Origin: an uncultured Alphaproteobacteria bacterium
GTDB lineage: Bacteria > Pseudomonadota > Alphaproteobacteria > Rhodobacterales > Rhodobacteraceae
Reading direction: 5' to 3'
Assembly (NCBI GenBank): GCA_902619165.1
Contig: CACNDI010000001.1
Coordinates: 62,001 to 126,000 of the forward strand
Length of the DNA: 64,000 bases
Shown here one piece after another: positions 1 through 9,218 of this stretch (positions within the stretch are counted from its first letter, which is position 1; every line of letters starts with the position of its first letter). The position numbers and the translations under genes were made by a program. Under the pieces are notes generated by a model. The model had not been told where the DNA came from. It searched no databases and saw nothing but the letters and a program-made list of their open reading frames with translations.

Positions 1-1
1 A

Positions 2-550
2 AGGCAGATAAGCAGGTGGGCAAAACAATATTTGTCATCGGAAACGCAAAAAATTAGTGAAATGAACGAAATGATGGAAGAGCTTCCAAAAAAGATACCT
101 TTGGATAACTCTTCTCGTTCACTAGTTCATGGTGACTTTCGACTTGATAATATGATATTTGATAAAAATGAGGCAAAACTACTGGCAATTATAGACTGGG
201 AGATTTGTACAACTGGACATCCCATTGCTGACCTCGCTTCTTTAATCATGCAGTGGGAACAAACAGCAGGAAAAATTAGTAGGGGACTACAAGGTGTTGA
301 AAGAGAGCCTCTCGGAATACCAAGCGATGAAAATTTTATTAAAGAATATTGCGAGTTAAGAAACATCGACTACATAAAAGATTTCAATTTTTATCTCGCA
401 TTCTGTTTTTTTCGAATGGCATGTGTTATACAAGGCGTAAAAAAAAGAGCTTTGTCTGGAATTGCCGCTAATCCTGAACGCTCAAATCGTGAAACATTAT
501 CTGTTCCAAAGCTAGCTGAGCGTGCGTATGAACTAATGAAGGCACTATGA
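2..550 (+). CDS. APH-family phosphotransferase (5' end outside window)
   Basis: This is the C-terminal part of an aminoglycoside-phosphotransferase-like kinase of the type found next to acyl-CoA dehydrogenases (ACAD10/11-like). The reading frame is open to the window edge, so the start lies upstream; the codons before the first possible TTG (32) still read like family sequence. Visible motifs are the catalytic Brenner loop HGDFRLDN and the metal-binding DWE of IIDWEICTTGHP. Its stop overlaps the thioesterase start by 4 bp (ATGA), so the two are probably co-translated. By family knowledge the substrate is more likely a small hydroxylated metabolite or hydroxyacyl-CoA than an antibiotic; that is inference. 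Confidence 0.85.
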   Translation, partial: RQISRWAKQYLSSETQKISEMNEMMEELPKKIPLDNSSRSLVHGDFRLDNMIFDKNEAKLLAIIDWEICTTGHPIADLASLIMQWEQTAGKISRGLQGVEREPLGIPSDENFIKEYCELRNIDYIKDFNFYLAFCFFRMACVIQGVKKRALSGIAANPERSNRETLSVPKLAERAYELMKAL

Positions 551-1416
551 AGGAAAAAATAGAGAAGCTTCTTGATATTGAAACTTTGGACCGCAATCTT
601 TTTCGAGGGCGAGGCGAAGGTGGTGAGGTCGCCTCACGAGTGTTTGGCGGTCATGTTATTGCGCAGGCACTAGCAGCGGCCTACAAAACCGTTGAGGAAC
701 GGCTTTGCCATTCTCTTCATGCTTATTTTATACGACCCGGAGATCCTTCGACACCCATTATTTACGAGGTTGATAGAGCACGAGATGGTGGAAGCTTTAC
801 AACGAGAAGAGTAGTTGCTATCCAAAATGGCAAACAAATATTCAATATGGCTGCGTCATTTCATATTGAAGAAGAGGGCTGGTCTCATCAGCATAAAATG
901 AAAGAAGTTAAAGGTCCTTTGGGAGTTCTTAATAGAAATGAACAGAGAAAACTAATTGCGGATAAAGTTCCTGAGAAAAGGCGCGCAAATTTTTTAAACC
1001 CCAAGCCGATTGAAATAAGAGATGTTGATCCACCTGATTTATTTAAACCTGAACCAACTTCAGACAAAAATTTTTTGTGGTTTAAAGTGGATGGGACCCT
1101 TGATACTAAAGATCAATGGGTACATCATTGCTTTCTTGCATATGCCTCTGACGTATCCTTGTTGGGCTCTGGTAATCGTCCTCACGGTGTATCAGCTTAT
1201 TCGGGAGACGTTATGCTAGCAAGTTTGGATCACGCCATGTGGTTTCATGAAAAAATAGATTTTAACAATTGGTACTTATATGAAATGGACAGTCCATTCT
1301 CTGGAGCTGCAAGAAGTCTAAACAGAGGAAAAGTTTTTTCACAGGATGGAACTCTGGTTGCCAGCGTAGCTCAAGAAGGACTTATGCGACCTTTAAAACG
1401 GAAGCCTAATACCTAA
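547..1416 (+). CDS. tesB: acyl-CoA thioesterase II
   Basis: A 289-aa double-hotdog thioesterase, the usual TesB length, hydrolysing acyl-CoA to free fatty acid and CoA in the cytoplasm. The first hotdog shows GGHVIAQALAAA and SLHAYFIRPGDPSTPI followed by RDGGSFTTRRVVA. The second carries ASLDHAMWFH, whose Asp matches the catalytic Asp of E. coli TesB. Its start overlaps the preceding kinase stop (ATGA). The 3' end overlaps the convergent dehydrogenase gene by 11 bp, so there is no room for an intergenic terminator. Confidence 0.92.
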   Translation: MKEKIEKLLDIETLDRNLFRGRGEGGEVASRVFGGHVIAQALAAAYKTVEERLCHSLHAYFIRPGDPSTPIIYEVDRARDGGSFTTRRVVAIQNGKQIFNMAASFHIEEEGWSHQHKMKEVKGPLGVLNRNEQRKLIADKVPEKRRANFLNPKPIEIRDVDPPDLFKPEPTSDKNFLWFKVDGTLDTKDQWVHHCFLAYASDVSLLGSGNRPHGVSAYSGDVMLASLDHAMWFHEKIDFNNWYLYEMDSPFSGAARSLNRGKVFSQDGTLVASVAQEGLMRPLKRKPNT

Positions 1417-2176
1417 ATCTATCGTTTAATTTCGCCATGCCAGCAAGCCATCCATCATAATCGGACGTCTTATATTGAATATATTTTTCAACTACAGGGT
1501 GTGGCAGTACTAAGAAACGCTCCTCATTAATAGTTTTAACACATTCCTCAGCAACCTCGTCAGGTTCAAGCATTCCATCTTTCATAGCGACAGCGAGCTC
1601 TGGATCCAATCCATCAGTCATTGCAGTTCGTACACCCTGGGGACACAACATAGATACCTTTATCCCCTTTCTCGCGTAGGAAAAAGCAAGCCATTCTCCT
1701 AAACCAATTGCAGCATGTTTGGTAGTCGAATAGGAGGCATCACCAACTTGTGACAATAGACCAGCAGCGGATGCCGTATTTAGCAAGTATCCCTCTCCTC
1801 GTTTCTCCATTAAAGGGACCAAGTGTCTGGCTGCCCAAACATGTGCCATTAGATTAATTTCCCAAATTTTTTGCCAATCATCATTCGGAACCTCGATCCC
1901 TCCAAGATGACCAATGCCTGCATTTGAACAAAAAATTGATATTGGACCAATTTCTCTTTCTGTTGTTCTTATAACTTTTGCAATATCCCCTTCTCGACTA
2001 ACATCACATTTCATCGCGGTGCCGCCGTATTCCTTTGCTACCTTGCTTATTCCGTTCATATTTACATCTGCACTCACAACATGCTTTGCGCCATGTTTAT
2101 AAAAGATTTTGACGAGAGATTTACCTATTCCACTGGCTGCTCCAGTTACCACTATTACTCGATCTTTAATATCCAT
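1406..2176 (-). CDS. short-chain dehydrogenase/reductase
   Basis: A classical SDR, about 256 aa from the chosen start. It has the Rossmann motif VTGAASGIGKSL near the N-terminus, the NAG motif (SNAGIGHLGG) and the catalytic Ser/Tyr/Lys set in NTASAAGLLSQVGDASYSTTKHA. The ATG at 2176 is preferred over an upstream in-frame ATG at 2218 because a GGGAGA ribosome site sits just upstream and because the longer form would run into the neighbouring SDR. It probably oxidises or reduces a hydroxyacyl or alcohol substrate with NAD(P); the substrate cannot be read from sequence. Confidence 0.88.
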   Translation of the reverse strand: MDIKDRVIVVTGAASGIGKSLVKIFYKHGAKHVVSADVNMNGISKVAKEYGGTAMKCDVSREGDIAKVIRTTEREIGPISIFCSNAGIGHLGGIEVPNDDWQKIWEINLMAHVWAARHLVPLMEKRGEGYLLNTASAAGLLSQVGDASYSTTKHAAIGLGEWLAFSYARKGIKVSMLCPQGVRTAMTDGLDPELAVAMKDGMLEPDEVAEECVKTINEERFLVLPHPVVEKYIQYKTSDYDGWLAGMAKLNDRFRY

Positions 2177-2192
2177 ATTTTTCTCCCTTTTA

Positions 2193-2966
2193 TTAACGCC
2201 ACATATAGCCACCGCCACATACAGTCATCGCCTGACCTGTAATATAACTACTCGCATTAGAGGCCAGAAATACCGCAAGCCCTTGTAGATCCTCTGGTTC
2301 TCCTAAACGACCAAGCGGTATTTTCGAAATTGCTTCCTTAGCTTTTGTATCATCGTCCCATAATGCCTTGGCAAAATCCGTTTTAATTATTGCAGGACAT
2401 ATTGCATTGACTCTAATATTTTTAGGCCCATATTCTGCAGCTAAATTTCTAACTAGACCTATTACAGCTAACTTTGAGATTGCATATGTGCCAAGATGTA
2501 AAGAAGGCTCGAACGCGCCAACGCTTGAGGTAATCATAATTGAACCCCCTCCTCTTGAAATCATATCTGGTGCAACCATTTGGCACAGCCAATGATTTGA
2601 TTTTACGTTCGTTGCCATTGTTTTGTCATATGCTTCATCGGATATATCTGACATAGGTCCGTAGTGAGGATTAACTCCAGCGTTTCCTATTAAGACATCT
2701 ATCTTGCCAATGACCTTATTCGTCTCCTGAACGAGCTGATTCAGGTCTTCTTTACGCCCGGCATTAGCAGCTATAGGCACAATATTTTGACCTCCAACTT
2801 GCTTATTTATTTCATTAGCTGTTTCCTCCAACTGATCTTGCTTCCGGCTTGATATCACAACATTTGCTCCATGTTCAGCTAAGGCCAAGGCCATAGCTTT
2901 CCCCATACCCTTTGAAGCCCCTGTAACTAAGCAGTTTTTTCCTTCAAGACTAAACAGTGCAGACAT
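2193..2966 (-). CDS. short-chain dehydrogenase/reductase
   Basis: A 257-aa classical SDR with GASKGMGKAM (cofactor loop), IGNAGVN, and the catalytic region ITSSVGAFEPSLHLGTYAISK. It ends with the common SDR tail SYITGQAMTVCGGGY. It lies directly upstream of the other minus-strand SDR (1406-2176) and downstream of the enoyl-CoA hydratase, suggesting one fatty-acyl or related catabolic operon. The family resembles 3-oxoacyl-ACP/CoA reductases and glucose-type dehydrogenases; the specific substrate is unknown. Confidence 0.9.
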   Translation of the reverse strand: MSALFSLEGKNCLVTGASKGMGKAMALALAEHGANVVISSRKQDQLEETANEINKQVGGQNIVPIAANAGRKEDLNQLVQETNKVIGKIDVLIGNAGVNPHYGPMSDISDEAYDKTMATNVKSNHWLCQMVAPDMISRGGGSIMITSSVGAFEPSLHLGTYAISKLAVIGLVRNLAAEYGPKNIRVNAICPAIIKTDFAKALWDDDTKAKEAISKIPLGRLGEPEDLQGLAVFLASNASSYITGQAMTVCGGGYMWR

Positions 2967-2991
2967 TGCGAATTCCTTTCTTTAAATACGA

Positions 2992-3774
2992 TTACTTGTT
3001 CTTCCATTGTGGAGCGCGCTTTTCAACAAATGCGGACACTCCCTCTTTGTGATCCTCTGTTTGCCTCAATAAGTCTATTAGCTCATAACTTTTTTCGAGC
3101 GCAGATGACATGTCTTCTAACTGATCCATGTGATTTAAAGCTTCAAGAGAATACTTTATAGACGATGGACAATTGCCAGCTATTACATTAGCCTTTTCGA
3201 TTGCTTTATCTAATAGTTCTGACTGAGAAAAAACCTCGTTTACGATACCGAGCTTTAGTGCTTCTTTAGCATCCACACTACGCCCTGTTAGTATCATTTC
3301 GAGTGCCGCCTTTTTGCCTATTTGTCTACTCAGTCGTTGAACCCCGCCAGCCGCTGCGAAAAAACCTACTTTTACTTCAGGAAGGGCAAATTTTGCGTTC
3401 TCTGACGCCAATATAATATCACACGAGAGAGCTGTTTCCATTCCGCCACCCATAGCAAACCCATTTACAGCTGCTATTATAGGTTTGGTGCGATCAAATC
3501 TATTTGTCAGCCCCGCAAACCCACTTTTCGGTTGCTGAACCTTATATTTTCCTGGTTGCGCTGAGTATTTCAGATCATTTCCAGCAGAAAAAGCTTTGTC
3601 CCCAGCTCCAGTTAAAACAGCAACCCATTGCTCACTGTCTTTAATAAATTCATTCCAGACTTGATCCAGTTCTAAGCTAAGCGGAGGATGGACGGCATTA
3701 TACACGTCAGGTCTATCTATTGTTACTATTGAGATGTGGTCTTTTTTCTCAACTTTTACAAATTCATACTCCAT
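2992..3774 (-). CDS. enoyl-CoA hydratase/isomerase (crotonase) family
   Basis: A 260-aa crotonase-fold enzyme. The oxyanion-hole segments are visible as FSAGNDLKY and AMGGGMETALSCDI. The Glu-containing segment ALPEVKVGFFAAAGGVQRLSRQIG is normal for hydratases. It starts with a clear AAGGAGG site and sits 12 bp after the 3-hydroxyacyl-CoA dehydrogenase. The neighbourhood supports a role in beta-oxidation, hydrating a 2-enoyl-CoA that the adjacent dehydrogenase then oxidises. Dehydratase or isomerase activity on another CoA ester cannot be excluded. Confidence 0.9.
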   Translation of the reverse strand: MEYEFVKVEKKDHISIVTIDRPDVYNAVHPPLSLELDQVWNEFIKDSEQWVAVLTGAGDKAFSAGNDLKYSAQPGKYKVQQPKSGFAGLTNRFDRTKPIIAAVNGFAMGGGMETALSCDIILASENAKFALPEVKVGFFAAAGGVQRLSRQIGKKAALEMILTGRSVDAKEALKLGIVNEVFSQSELLDKAIEKANVIAGNCPSSIKYSLEALNHMDQLEDMSSALEKSYELIDLLRQTEDHKEGVSAFVEKRAPQWKNK

Positions 3775-3786
3775 TTAAGAACCTCC

Positions 3787-5064
3787 TTATACTCTGATTT
3801 TTTGATCTTTATTATCAAAAATGTTTTCATTCTTTTTAACCATATCTTTTAGCATTTCGGATATGTTAATCTCCAAGCCACTATCTTCCATTTTCTTTAG
3901 GCCCTCCAAAATTTGAGCACTACCAAGTTTGTTTGCCCAAAACAATAGACCTCCTTTATCTCTTGGAAATCCATAGCCATTCAGCCATACCACATCAATA
4001 TCAGAGGGTCTTTGTGCCATTCCTTCTTCTAAAATTAATAGTGCCTCATTTACCATTGGGAAAATACACTGCTCAATTATCTCAGCACTTTCCATATTTT
4101 CTGCTTTTTCTTTTCCAGTAATATCTTTTATTAGCTCTTCGGTAATTTTGGATATACTGGAAACTCTATTCTCATCATAATCATAATACCCGGCTCTTGT
4201 TTTCTGACCTCTTCTGTCTAACTCACATAGCGCGTCTCTAATGGGATTTGTTGTCTTTTCTCCTTTTTTCCAACCTATGTCTAACCCCGCCAAGTCAGAC
4301 ATTTGGAAAGGTCCCATTTTAAAACCAAATTCGTTTAACGCCTTATCAATATCCCAGGGCATTAAGCCATCATAAACCATATTTAAAGCTTGTTTTTGAC
4401 GAGCAAATAAAATCCTATTACCAACAAATCCAGGACAAACGCCTACAATTGTTGGGATTTTATTAATTTTCTTTACCAATGATAGACTAGTTGCTACGAC
4501 GACATCACTAGTAAACTTAGCGCGTACAATTTCCACAAGTTTCATTACATTTGCCGGTGAAAAAAAATGAAGTCCAATTACGTCATCCGGTCTAAGTGTA
4601 GCCAAAGCAATTTCATTTATATCTAACGCTGATGTGTTTGTTGCCAAGATTGAGAAGGGCCTGGCAATTTTATCCAGCTCTTTAAATATGTTTTTTTTTA
4701 AATCTAAATCCTCATAAACAGCTTCAATAATCAAATCACAGTGTCCTAAATCAGTTAATTGTGTTGATGAGGAAATTAGTTTTAAGCGATCAGTTACCTG
4801 TTCTTTTGAAATTTTACCTCTGTTAACCGATCTTTCATAGTTATTGCGTATGTTACGTATCCCTTTGTCTAGTTGATCTTGGCTTGTTTCAACAATATTA
4901 GCCGGAATTCCCACATTTGCGAAATTCATGGCTATACCACCACCCATCGTACCAGCGCCTATTATTCCGACCATATTAATTTCCCTTTTAGGCAAACTTT
5001 CCGGCAACCCTTTAATATCCAGAACTTTTTTCTCCGCTTCCAAAATATAGTTCTGTTCATCCAT
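3787..5064 (-). CDS. 3-hydroxyacyl-CoA dehydrogenase, stand-alone
   Basis: An NAD-dependent 3-hydroxyacyl-CoA dehydrogenase of about 425 aa. It has GIIGAGTMGGGIAMNFANVG (Rossmann fold), TNTSALDINEIA, the catalytic His in LHFFSPANVMKLVEIV, and two C-terminal 3HCDH domains. The second ends in PSDIDVVWLNGYGFPRDKGG, which is typical of multifunctional FadB/FadJ-like enzymes. The N-terminal crotonase half of such enzymes is missing; separate crotonase genes lie beside it. ATG 5064 is chosen because GGAG lies 8 nt upstream; ATG 5070 and GTG 5073 are too close to that site. It overlaps the acyl-CoA synthetase stop by 8 bp. Confidence 0.92.
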   Translation of the reverse strand: MDEQNYILEAEKKVLDIKGLPESLPKREINMVGIIGAGTMGGGIAMNFANVGIPANIVETSQDQLDKGIRNIRNNYERSVNRGKISKEQVTDRLKLISSSTQLTDLGHCDLIIEAVYEDLDLKKNIFKELDKIARPFSILATNTSALDINEIALATLRPDDVIGLHFFSPANVMKLVEIVRAKFTSDVVVATSLSLVKKINKIPTIVGVCPGFVGNRILFARQKQALNMVYDGLMPWDIDKALNEFGFKMGPFQMSDLAGLDIGWKKGEKTTNPIRDALCELDRRGQKTRAGYYDYDENRVSSISKITEELIKDITGKEKAENMESAEIIEQCIFPMVNEALLILEEGMAQRPSDIDVVWLNGYGFPRDKGGLLFWANKLGSAQILEGLKKMEDSGLEINISEMLKDMVKKNENIFDNKDQKIRV

Positions 5065-6751
5065 TTTCATCACTCCAACTATTACTCAGACACAGTTCTT
5101 TGATCTTTATCCTATCAAACTTATCGGTTGCTCCTCTCGGAAGAGATCGATTTACCCACCAATAATGAACTGGTATCTTGAAATGCGCTAATTTATCTTT
5201 TAAAAAAGAAGATATTTCCTCATTTTTATCTTTCGTATCTCCAGACATATTTATACAAGCACCTACTTCTTCCCCAAATCTTTTTTCAGGAACAGAAAAA
5301 ACAACAGACTCAATAACACCAGGGAACTTCTGGAGAGCGCCCTCTACTTCTAAACATGAGATGTTTTCTCCACCTCTAATTATTATATTCTTCTTTCGAT
5401 CAACTATTGTTACGAGTCCTTCATTATCTAAAACTCCTAAGTCCCCGGTATGCATCCACCCATCCTTTAAGACAGCATCTGTTTCCTTTTCCTTATTAAA
5501 ATAGCACCTCATATTTGCTGGGCTTTTTAGACATATCTCACCTAGTTGTCCATTTGGCAATTTAGCATCATTATCATCTACTATTTTAATTTCTTGCAGT
5601 GGAGGGTATAGTCTTCCAGCCAATTCTGGCTTTTCAACATACTCATCGCCAGATATACCCAACCCTAAAGCGTTTGTTTCAGTCATTCCATATCCAGAGG
5701 CAATATCTGCAAGTGGCAAAGTCTGTTTTTCAACACCAACCTGGGCAGCTGGTCTTTTAGCTCCACCTGCACCTAAAAATTCAAGTGTATCCAGAGACAC
5801 ATTTAGTTCTCTTGCCTGTTGGACAAGGTCTGCTACTACAGTTGGTACAGCGGTTATTCTTGTAATTATCTCGTCACGAATGATATTGATTGCTTTCGCT
5901 GGATCCCATTTATACATCAAAACAATCTTGGATCCTCTAGCTATAGAATAGAAAAAATTTGGGTGGGACCCATTTACGTGAAACATTGGTGATAAAAGTA
6001 GAACACTCGAAGCCCTTCTTCTCGCAAGCTTTTCGGGATCAGCCAAAAGACCTCCAACTCTTTCAGCCATAAGCCATGAAAAAGTTGCTGTAATGGCACC
6101 TCTGTGGGTTAAGACAACCCCTTTTGGATGTCCTGTAGAACCTGATGTGTACATAATAGCAAAGTCGTCATCTGGCTTTAAGTCCACCTCAACTAGATCA
6201 ACTTGCTTAAAATTATTAAGGATGTCGTCATATTTTTCAATCTCAGGATCATTTACACATCTGACAGAATATAATTTGATACTTTTCTTTTTTGCAAAGG
6301 GTTTTATTGTTGCTAAACGCTCTTTATCAGCAAAGCAAATCCTTGCTGTGCTATCATCAAACCCATATTCCATTTCCTCTGTTGTCCACCAGGCGTTTAC
6401 AAAAACAACGACACCTCCAATAGAGGCCACTGCCATTAATATGGTTAAATACTCAGGGTAATTGCGCATCGCAATTGCCACTTTGTCACCTTTTTTGATG
6501 CCTACCTTTTTTTGCAGGAATGAACTAAGCTTTTTAACTTGATTACAAAAATCTAAATATGATATTTTTTCTTTTTCATAAACGATAAACTCTTCCCACT
6601 CTCTTACTTTCTTTCCATACTCAAGTAATTCTTTTAAGTCTGGCGGCACATTATTAAATGCTTTGTAAGTAATTCCCCTTATCTCAACATTTTCAGTTTG
6701 AAATAATTCATCAGTATTTAGAATTTGCTGTACAGCTTGATTAAAGTCCAT
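5057..6751 (-). CDS. acyl-CoA synthetase (AMP-forming)
   Basis: A 564-aa ANL-superfamily ligase that activates a carboxylic acid to acyl-CoA through an acyl-adenylate. It shows the P-loop-like AMP motif IMYTSGSTGHPKGVVLTHR, GYGMTETNA, the hinge motif GWMHTGDLGVLDNEGLVTIV with RKKNIIIRGGENIS, and the C-terminal catalytic Lys in LPRGATDKFDR. Length is normal. It leads into the 3-hydroxyacyl-CoA dehydrogenase and hydratase, giving an activation plus beta-oxidation set. The chain length or ring nature of the acid is not visible. Confidence 0.93.
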   Translation of the reverse strand: MDFNQAVQQILNTDELFQTENVEIRGITYKAFNNVPPDLKELLEYGKKVREWEEFIVYEKEKISYLDFCNQVKKLSSFLQKKVGIKKGDKVAIAMRNYPEYLTILMAVASIGGVVVFVNAWWTTEEMEYGFDDSTARICFADKERLATIKPFAKKKSIKLYSVRCVNDPEIEKYDDILNNFKQVDLVEVDLKPDDDFAIMYTSGSTGHPKGVVLTHRGAITATFSWLMAERVGGLLADPEKLARRRASSVLLLSPMFHVNGSHPNFFYSIARGSKIVLMYKWDPAKAINIIRDEIITRITAVPTVVADLVQQARELNVSLDTLEFLGAGGAKRPAAQVGVEKQTLPLADIASGYGMTETNALGLGISGDEYVEKPELAGRLYPPLQEIKIVDDNDAKLPNGQLGEICLKSPANMRCYFNKEKETDAVLKDGWMHTGDLGVLDNEGLVTIVDRKKNIIIRGGENISCLEVEGALQKFPGVIESVVFSVPEKRFGEEVGACINMSGDTKDKNEEISSFLKDKLAHFKIPVHYWWVNRSLPRGATDKFDRIKIKELCLSNSWSDENG

Positions 6752-6765
6752 CCCTCTACCTTTAC

Positions 6766-7761
6766 TTATGGATCAGGAAAAACTCTGACCATACTTTTAC
6801 CAAAGTTTTTACCGTTTAAAAGGTTAACCAAAGCTTCAGGTGCTCTTTCCAATCCTTCGGCGATATCTTCAACAACTTTAATTTTTCCATTGTCTAATAA
6901 AGTTTTCATATGATTAATGGCCTCTAAGTGCTTCCCCCGAAAATCCATTACAATAAAGCCTTCCATCTTTAGTCGCTTTGTAATGATAAAACCAGGAACA
7001 TTCCTTGGCCCTACAGGAGAAGAGCTTTCATACTGACTTATAGCCCCACAACAAACAATCCGTCCCCTATTTTGCATTCTTACCAGAACAACCTCTAAAA
7101 TATGTCCTCCTACATTGTCAAAATATAAACTTATTCCCTCTGGGCAGTGTTCTTTAAGGTCTTTTAGTAAGTTACCAGTTTTATAATTTATGCACCCGTC
7201 AAAGCCCAAACTATCGACAACCTCTTTACATTTTTTGTCATCTCCGGCGATACCTATAACTTTACATCCCATAGCCTTAGCTAATTGCCCTGCATAGATA
7301 CCAACCGATCCAGCAGCAGCGGAGATTACAACAGTATCGCTAGCTTCCATTCTTCCCACATCAAATAAGCCATGATATGCGGTTAGACCTGCTATACCGA
7401 AGATAGATAGTAAATAAGAAAGCGGGACATTTTTAGGACACTTATTAACATCCTTAGCTTTGACTAAGCTAAACTCTTCCCAGTAGCTCTCAGAAGTAAC
7501 AATTTGCCCTATTTTAAAATCTGTGTGATTACTTTCAACAACCTCAGCAATTGAATAGCTTGGCATCACATCGCCAGCAAAAACTTGGTCTCTGTAAGTT
7601 CTTCCCTGCATCCAAGTCCTATTTGCTGCATCTATAGAGAGTAAAATATTTTTAACTAAAATTTCATCTGAAGAAGGCTTTGGTATATCGACTTCTTGCA
7701 TTTCAAAATTTGAAATTTCTAAATTGGTTTTTGGAATCTCCTTAACGATAAATTGCTTCAT
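6766..7761 (-). CDS. NADP-dependent medium-chain reductase (PTGR/CurA type)
   Basis: A 331-aa zinc-independent medium-chain dehydrogenase/reductase. The segment ILLSIDAANRTWMQGRTY and the nucleotide-binding ISAAAGSVGIYAGQLAKAMG are typical of the prostaglandin-reductase/CurA/YncB group, which reduces alpha,beta-unsaturated ketones or aldehydes with NADPH. Zinc-ligand cysteines are absent. It begins 2 nt after the stop of the DsbA-like isomerase gene upstream and ends 14 nt before the acyl-CoA synthetase start, so it belongs to the same minus-strand transcription unit. Confidence 0.9.
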   Translation of the reverse strand: MKQFIVKEIPKTNLEISNFEMQEVDIPKPSSDEILVKNILLSIDAANRTWMQGRTYRDQVFAGDVMPSYSIAEVVESNHTDFKIGQIVTSESYWEEFSLVKAKDVNKCPKNVPLSYLLSIFGIAGLTAYHGLFDVGRMEASDTVVISAAAGSVGIYAGQLAKAMGCKVIGIAGDDKKCKEVVDSLGFDGCINYKTGNLLKDLKEHCPEGISLYFDNVGGHILEVVLVRMQNRGRIVCCGAISQYESSSPVGPRNVPGFIITKRLKMEGFIVMDFRGKHLEAINHMKTLLDNGKIKVVEDIAEGLERAPEALVNLLNGKNFGKSMVRVFPDP

Positions 7762-7763
7762 AT

Positions 7764-8369
7764 CTATTCCGATTTACTCAATATAAGTTCTTCAACGTCT
7801 TGCAAGCTTTCCTTTCCAAAAAATAACTCATCCTCTACAAGCATACTCGGAGCCCCAAATATTCCCTTCTCAACTGCTTCGCTAGTATTTTTAATGAGCT
7901 TGTCTTTTATTTCTTGATCTTGGGTGCCCTCAAATATTTCCTTAACGGGCAGTCCATTTTCTAAAAGAACAGTTTGAATAACTTCCAAATCATCCATTTT
8001 TTTATTGTCAACCCACATGCTTTTAAAAACGACCTCTACATACTTATCAAAAATACCATTTTCCTGAGCAAATATGGCACCCCGCATTAAGTTTAAAGTA
8101 TTAATGGGGAAATTTGAATTAAAGTTAAAAGCAATATCGTGCTTTTTAACAAATCTTGCGGTATCTAAATCATCATATTTTCCCTTTGCTGGCACTGTCT
8201 TGAATGACTCAATCGGCGACACATTGTTGGTTGACTTAAAAATACCTCCTAAGAGAACTGGGACATACTCCGCCTTCGTTTTAGTTCTCTTTTCTATCCC
8301 AGGTAAAAGTTTGTAGACCAAGTAGGTTTTTGGACTCCCAAAATCAAATATAAACTTAAAATCAACCAT
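7764..8369 (-). CDS. DsbA-like isomerase (2-hydroxychromene-2-carboxylate isomerase family)
   Basis: A 201-aa thioredoxin-fold protein of the kappa-GST/HCCA-isomerase family. It begins VDFKFIFDFGSPKTYLVYK, with Ser in place of the DsbA active-site cysteines, and has RGAIFAQENG in the helical insert and the family C-terminal signature GIFGAPSMLVEDELFFGKES. HCCA isomerases use glutathione in aromatic ring degradation. Here the neighbours are acyl-CoA enzymes and a GST, so the real substrate may be a CoA- or glutathione-linked catabolite. Confidence 0.88.
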   Translation of the reverse strand: MVDFKFIFDFGSPKTYLVYKLLPGIEKRTKTKAEYVPVLLGGIFKSTNNVSPIESFKTVPAKGKYDDLDTARFVKKHDIAFNFNSNFPINTLNLMRGAIFAQENGIFDKYVEVVFKSMWVDNKKMDDLEVIQTVLLENGLPVKEIFEGTQDQEIKDKLIKNTSEAVEKGIFGAPSMLVEDELFFGKESLQDVEELILSKSE

Positions 8370-8387
8370 AAAGTTTCTCCTTTAATG

Positions 8388-9218
8388 TTACTTTCCAACA
8401 AAGTTTGGTTTCTTTTTTTCAACAAATGCTTTTGCAGCGTTTTTGTGATCTTCTGTTTGAAAGCATCTTATCATTCTATCCGCTTCCATTGCCAAGCTCT
8501 CCTTAAAGTTTGCAGACGTAGCTCGATTATGATTTTCTTTCATATACTGGAGAGCAGTAGGAGAAAAATAGGCTATCTCTGATGCCTTCTGTAAAGCAAA
8601 AGACACTAGATCTGACTCACTAACAACATAGTTTACAATTCCCTCATCAAGAGCGTCCTGGGCTTGAATGCGCCTGTTTGAAAAATAAATATCCTTGGCC
8701 TTTGAAGGACCAACGAGTTGGCTCAATGACCAACTGCCTCCGTAATCACCAGAGAGGCCAATTCCGCCAAAAGCTGGGACAAGAAAGGCTTTCTCTGATG
8801 CAATTCTAATGTCACAGGCTAACGCAATGGACATTCCTGCGCCTGCAGCCGCACCTGGCAACACAGCAATGGTTGGTTTTGGCATCTCATGAATTTTTAA
8901 GGAGACGCCTTCCTGTCCAATTTGCAATTTTCTAATTTGTTGTTCTAAACTGAGATCTTTTGAAAGGCCTGGGTCACTATCACTTGCAAAGCTTTTTACG
9001 TCTCCACCTGAACAAAACGATCCTCCATTTCCAGTGATGATTATAACTCTTACATCTTGATCACTCTCAAATTCAATTAATATTCTTCTCAATTCTGGTG
9101 TTAATTCATCTGATAATGCATTTTTTGCCTCTGGACGATTAAATGCAATAATACCAATTCCATCTCTCACCTCAGCCTGAAGATGATCTGTATTTTTTAT
9201 AATATTATTTTTTATCAT
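8388..9218 (-). CDS. enoyl-CoA hydratase/isomerase family
   Basis: A 276-aa crotonase-family enzyme with FNRPEAKNALSDELTPEL, oxyanion segments SFCSGGDVKSF and PGAAAGAGMSIALACDIRIAS, and FVPAFGGIGLSGDYGGSW-like sequence where hydratases carry catalytic Glu. The Gly-Asp-Tyr variant suggests a specialised substrate. Its ATG overlaps the upstream glutathione S-transferase stop (ATGA), so the two are translationally coupled. Confidence 0.88.
   Translation of the reverse strand: MIKNNIIKNTDHLQAEVRDGIGIIAFNRPEAKNALSDELTPELRRILIEFESDQDVRVIIITGNGGSFCSGGDVKSFASDSDPGLSKDLSLEQQIRKLQIGQEGVSLKIHEMPKPTIAVLPGAAAGAGMSIALACDIRIASEKAFLVPAFGGIGLSGDYGGSWSLSQLVGPSKAKDIYFSNRRIQAQDALDEGIVNYVVSESDLVSFALQKASEIAYFSPTALQYMKENHNRATSANFKESLAMEADRMIRCFQTEDHKNAAKAFVEKKKPNFVGK

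Noticed and set aside
6093-6461. 122-aa plus-strand open frame inside the acyl-CoA synthetase
   Set aside because: Shadow frame; the minus strand carries all ANL motifs and this frame has no protein family character.
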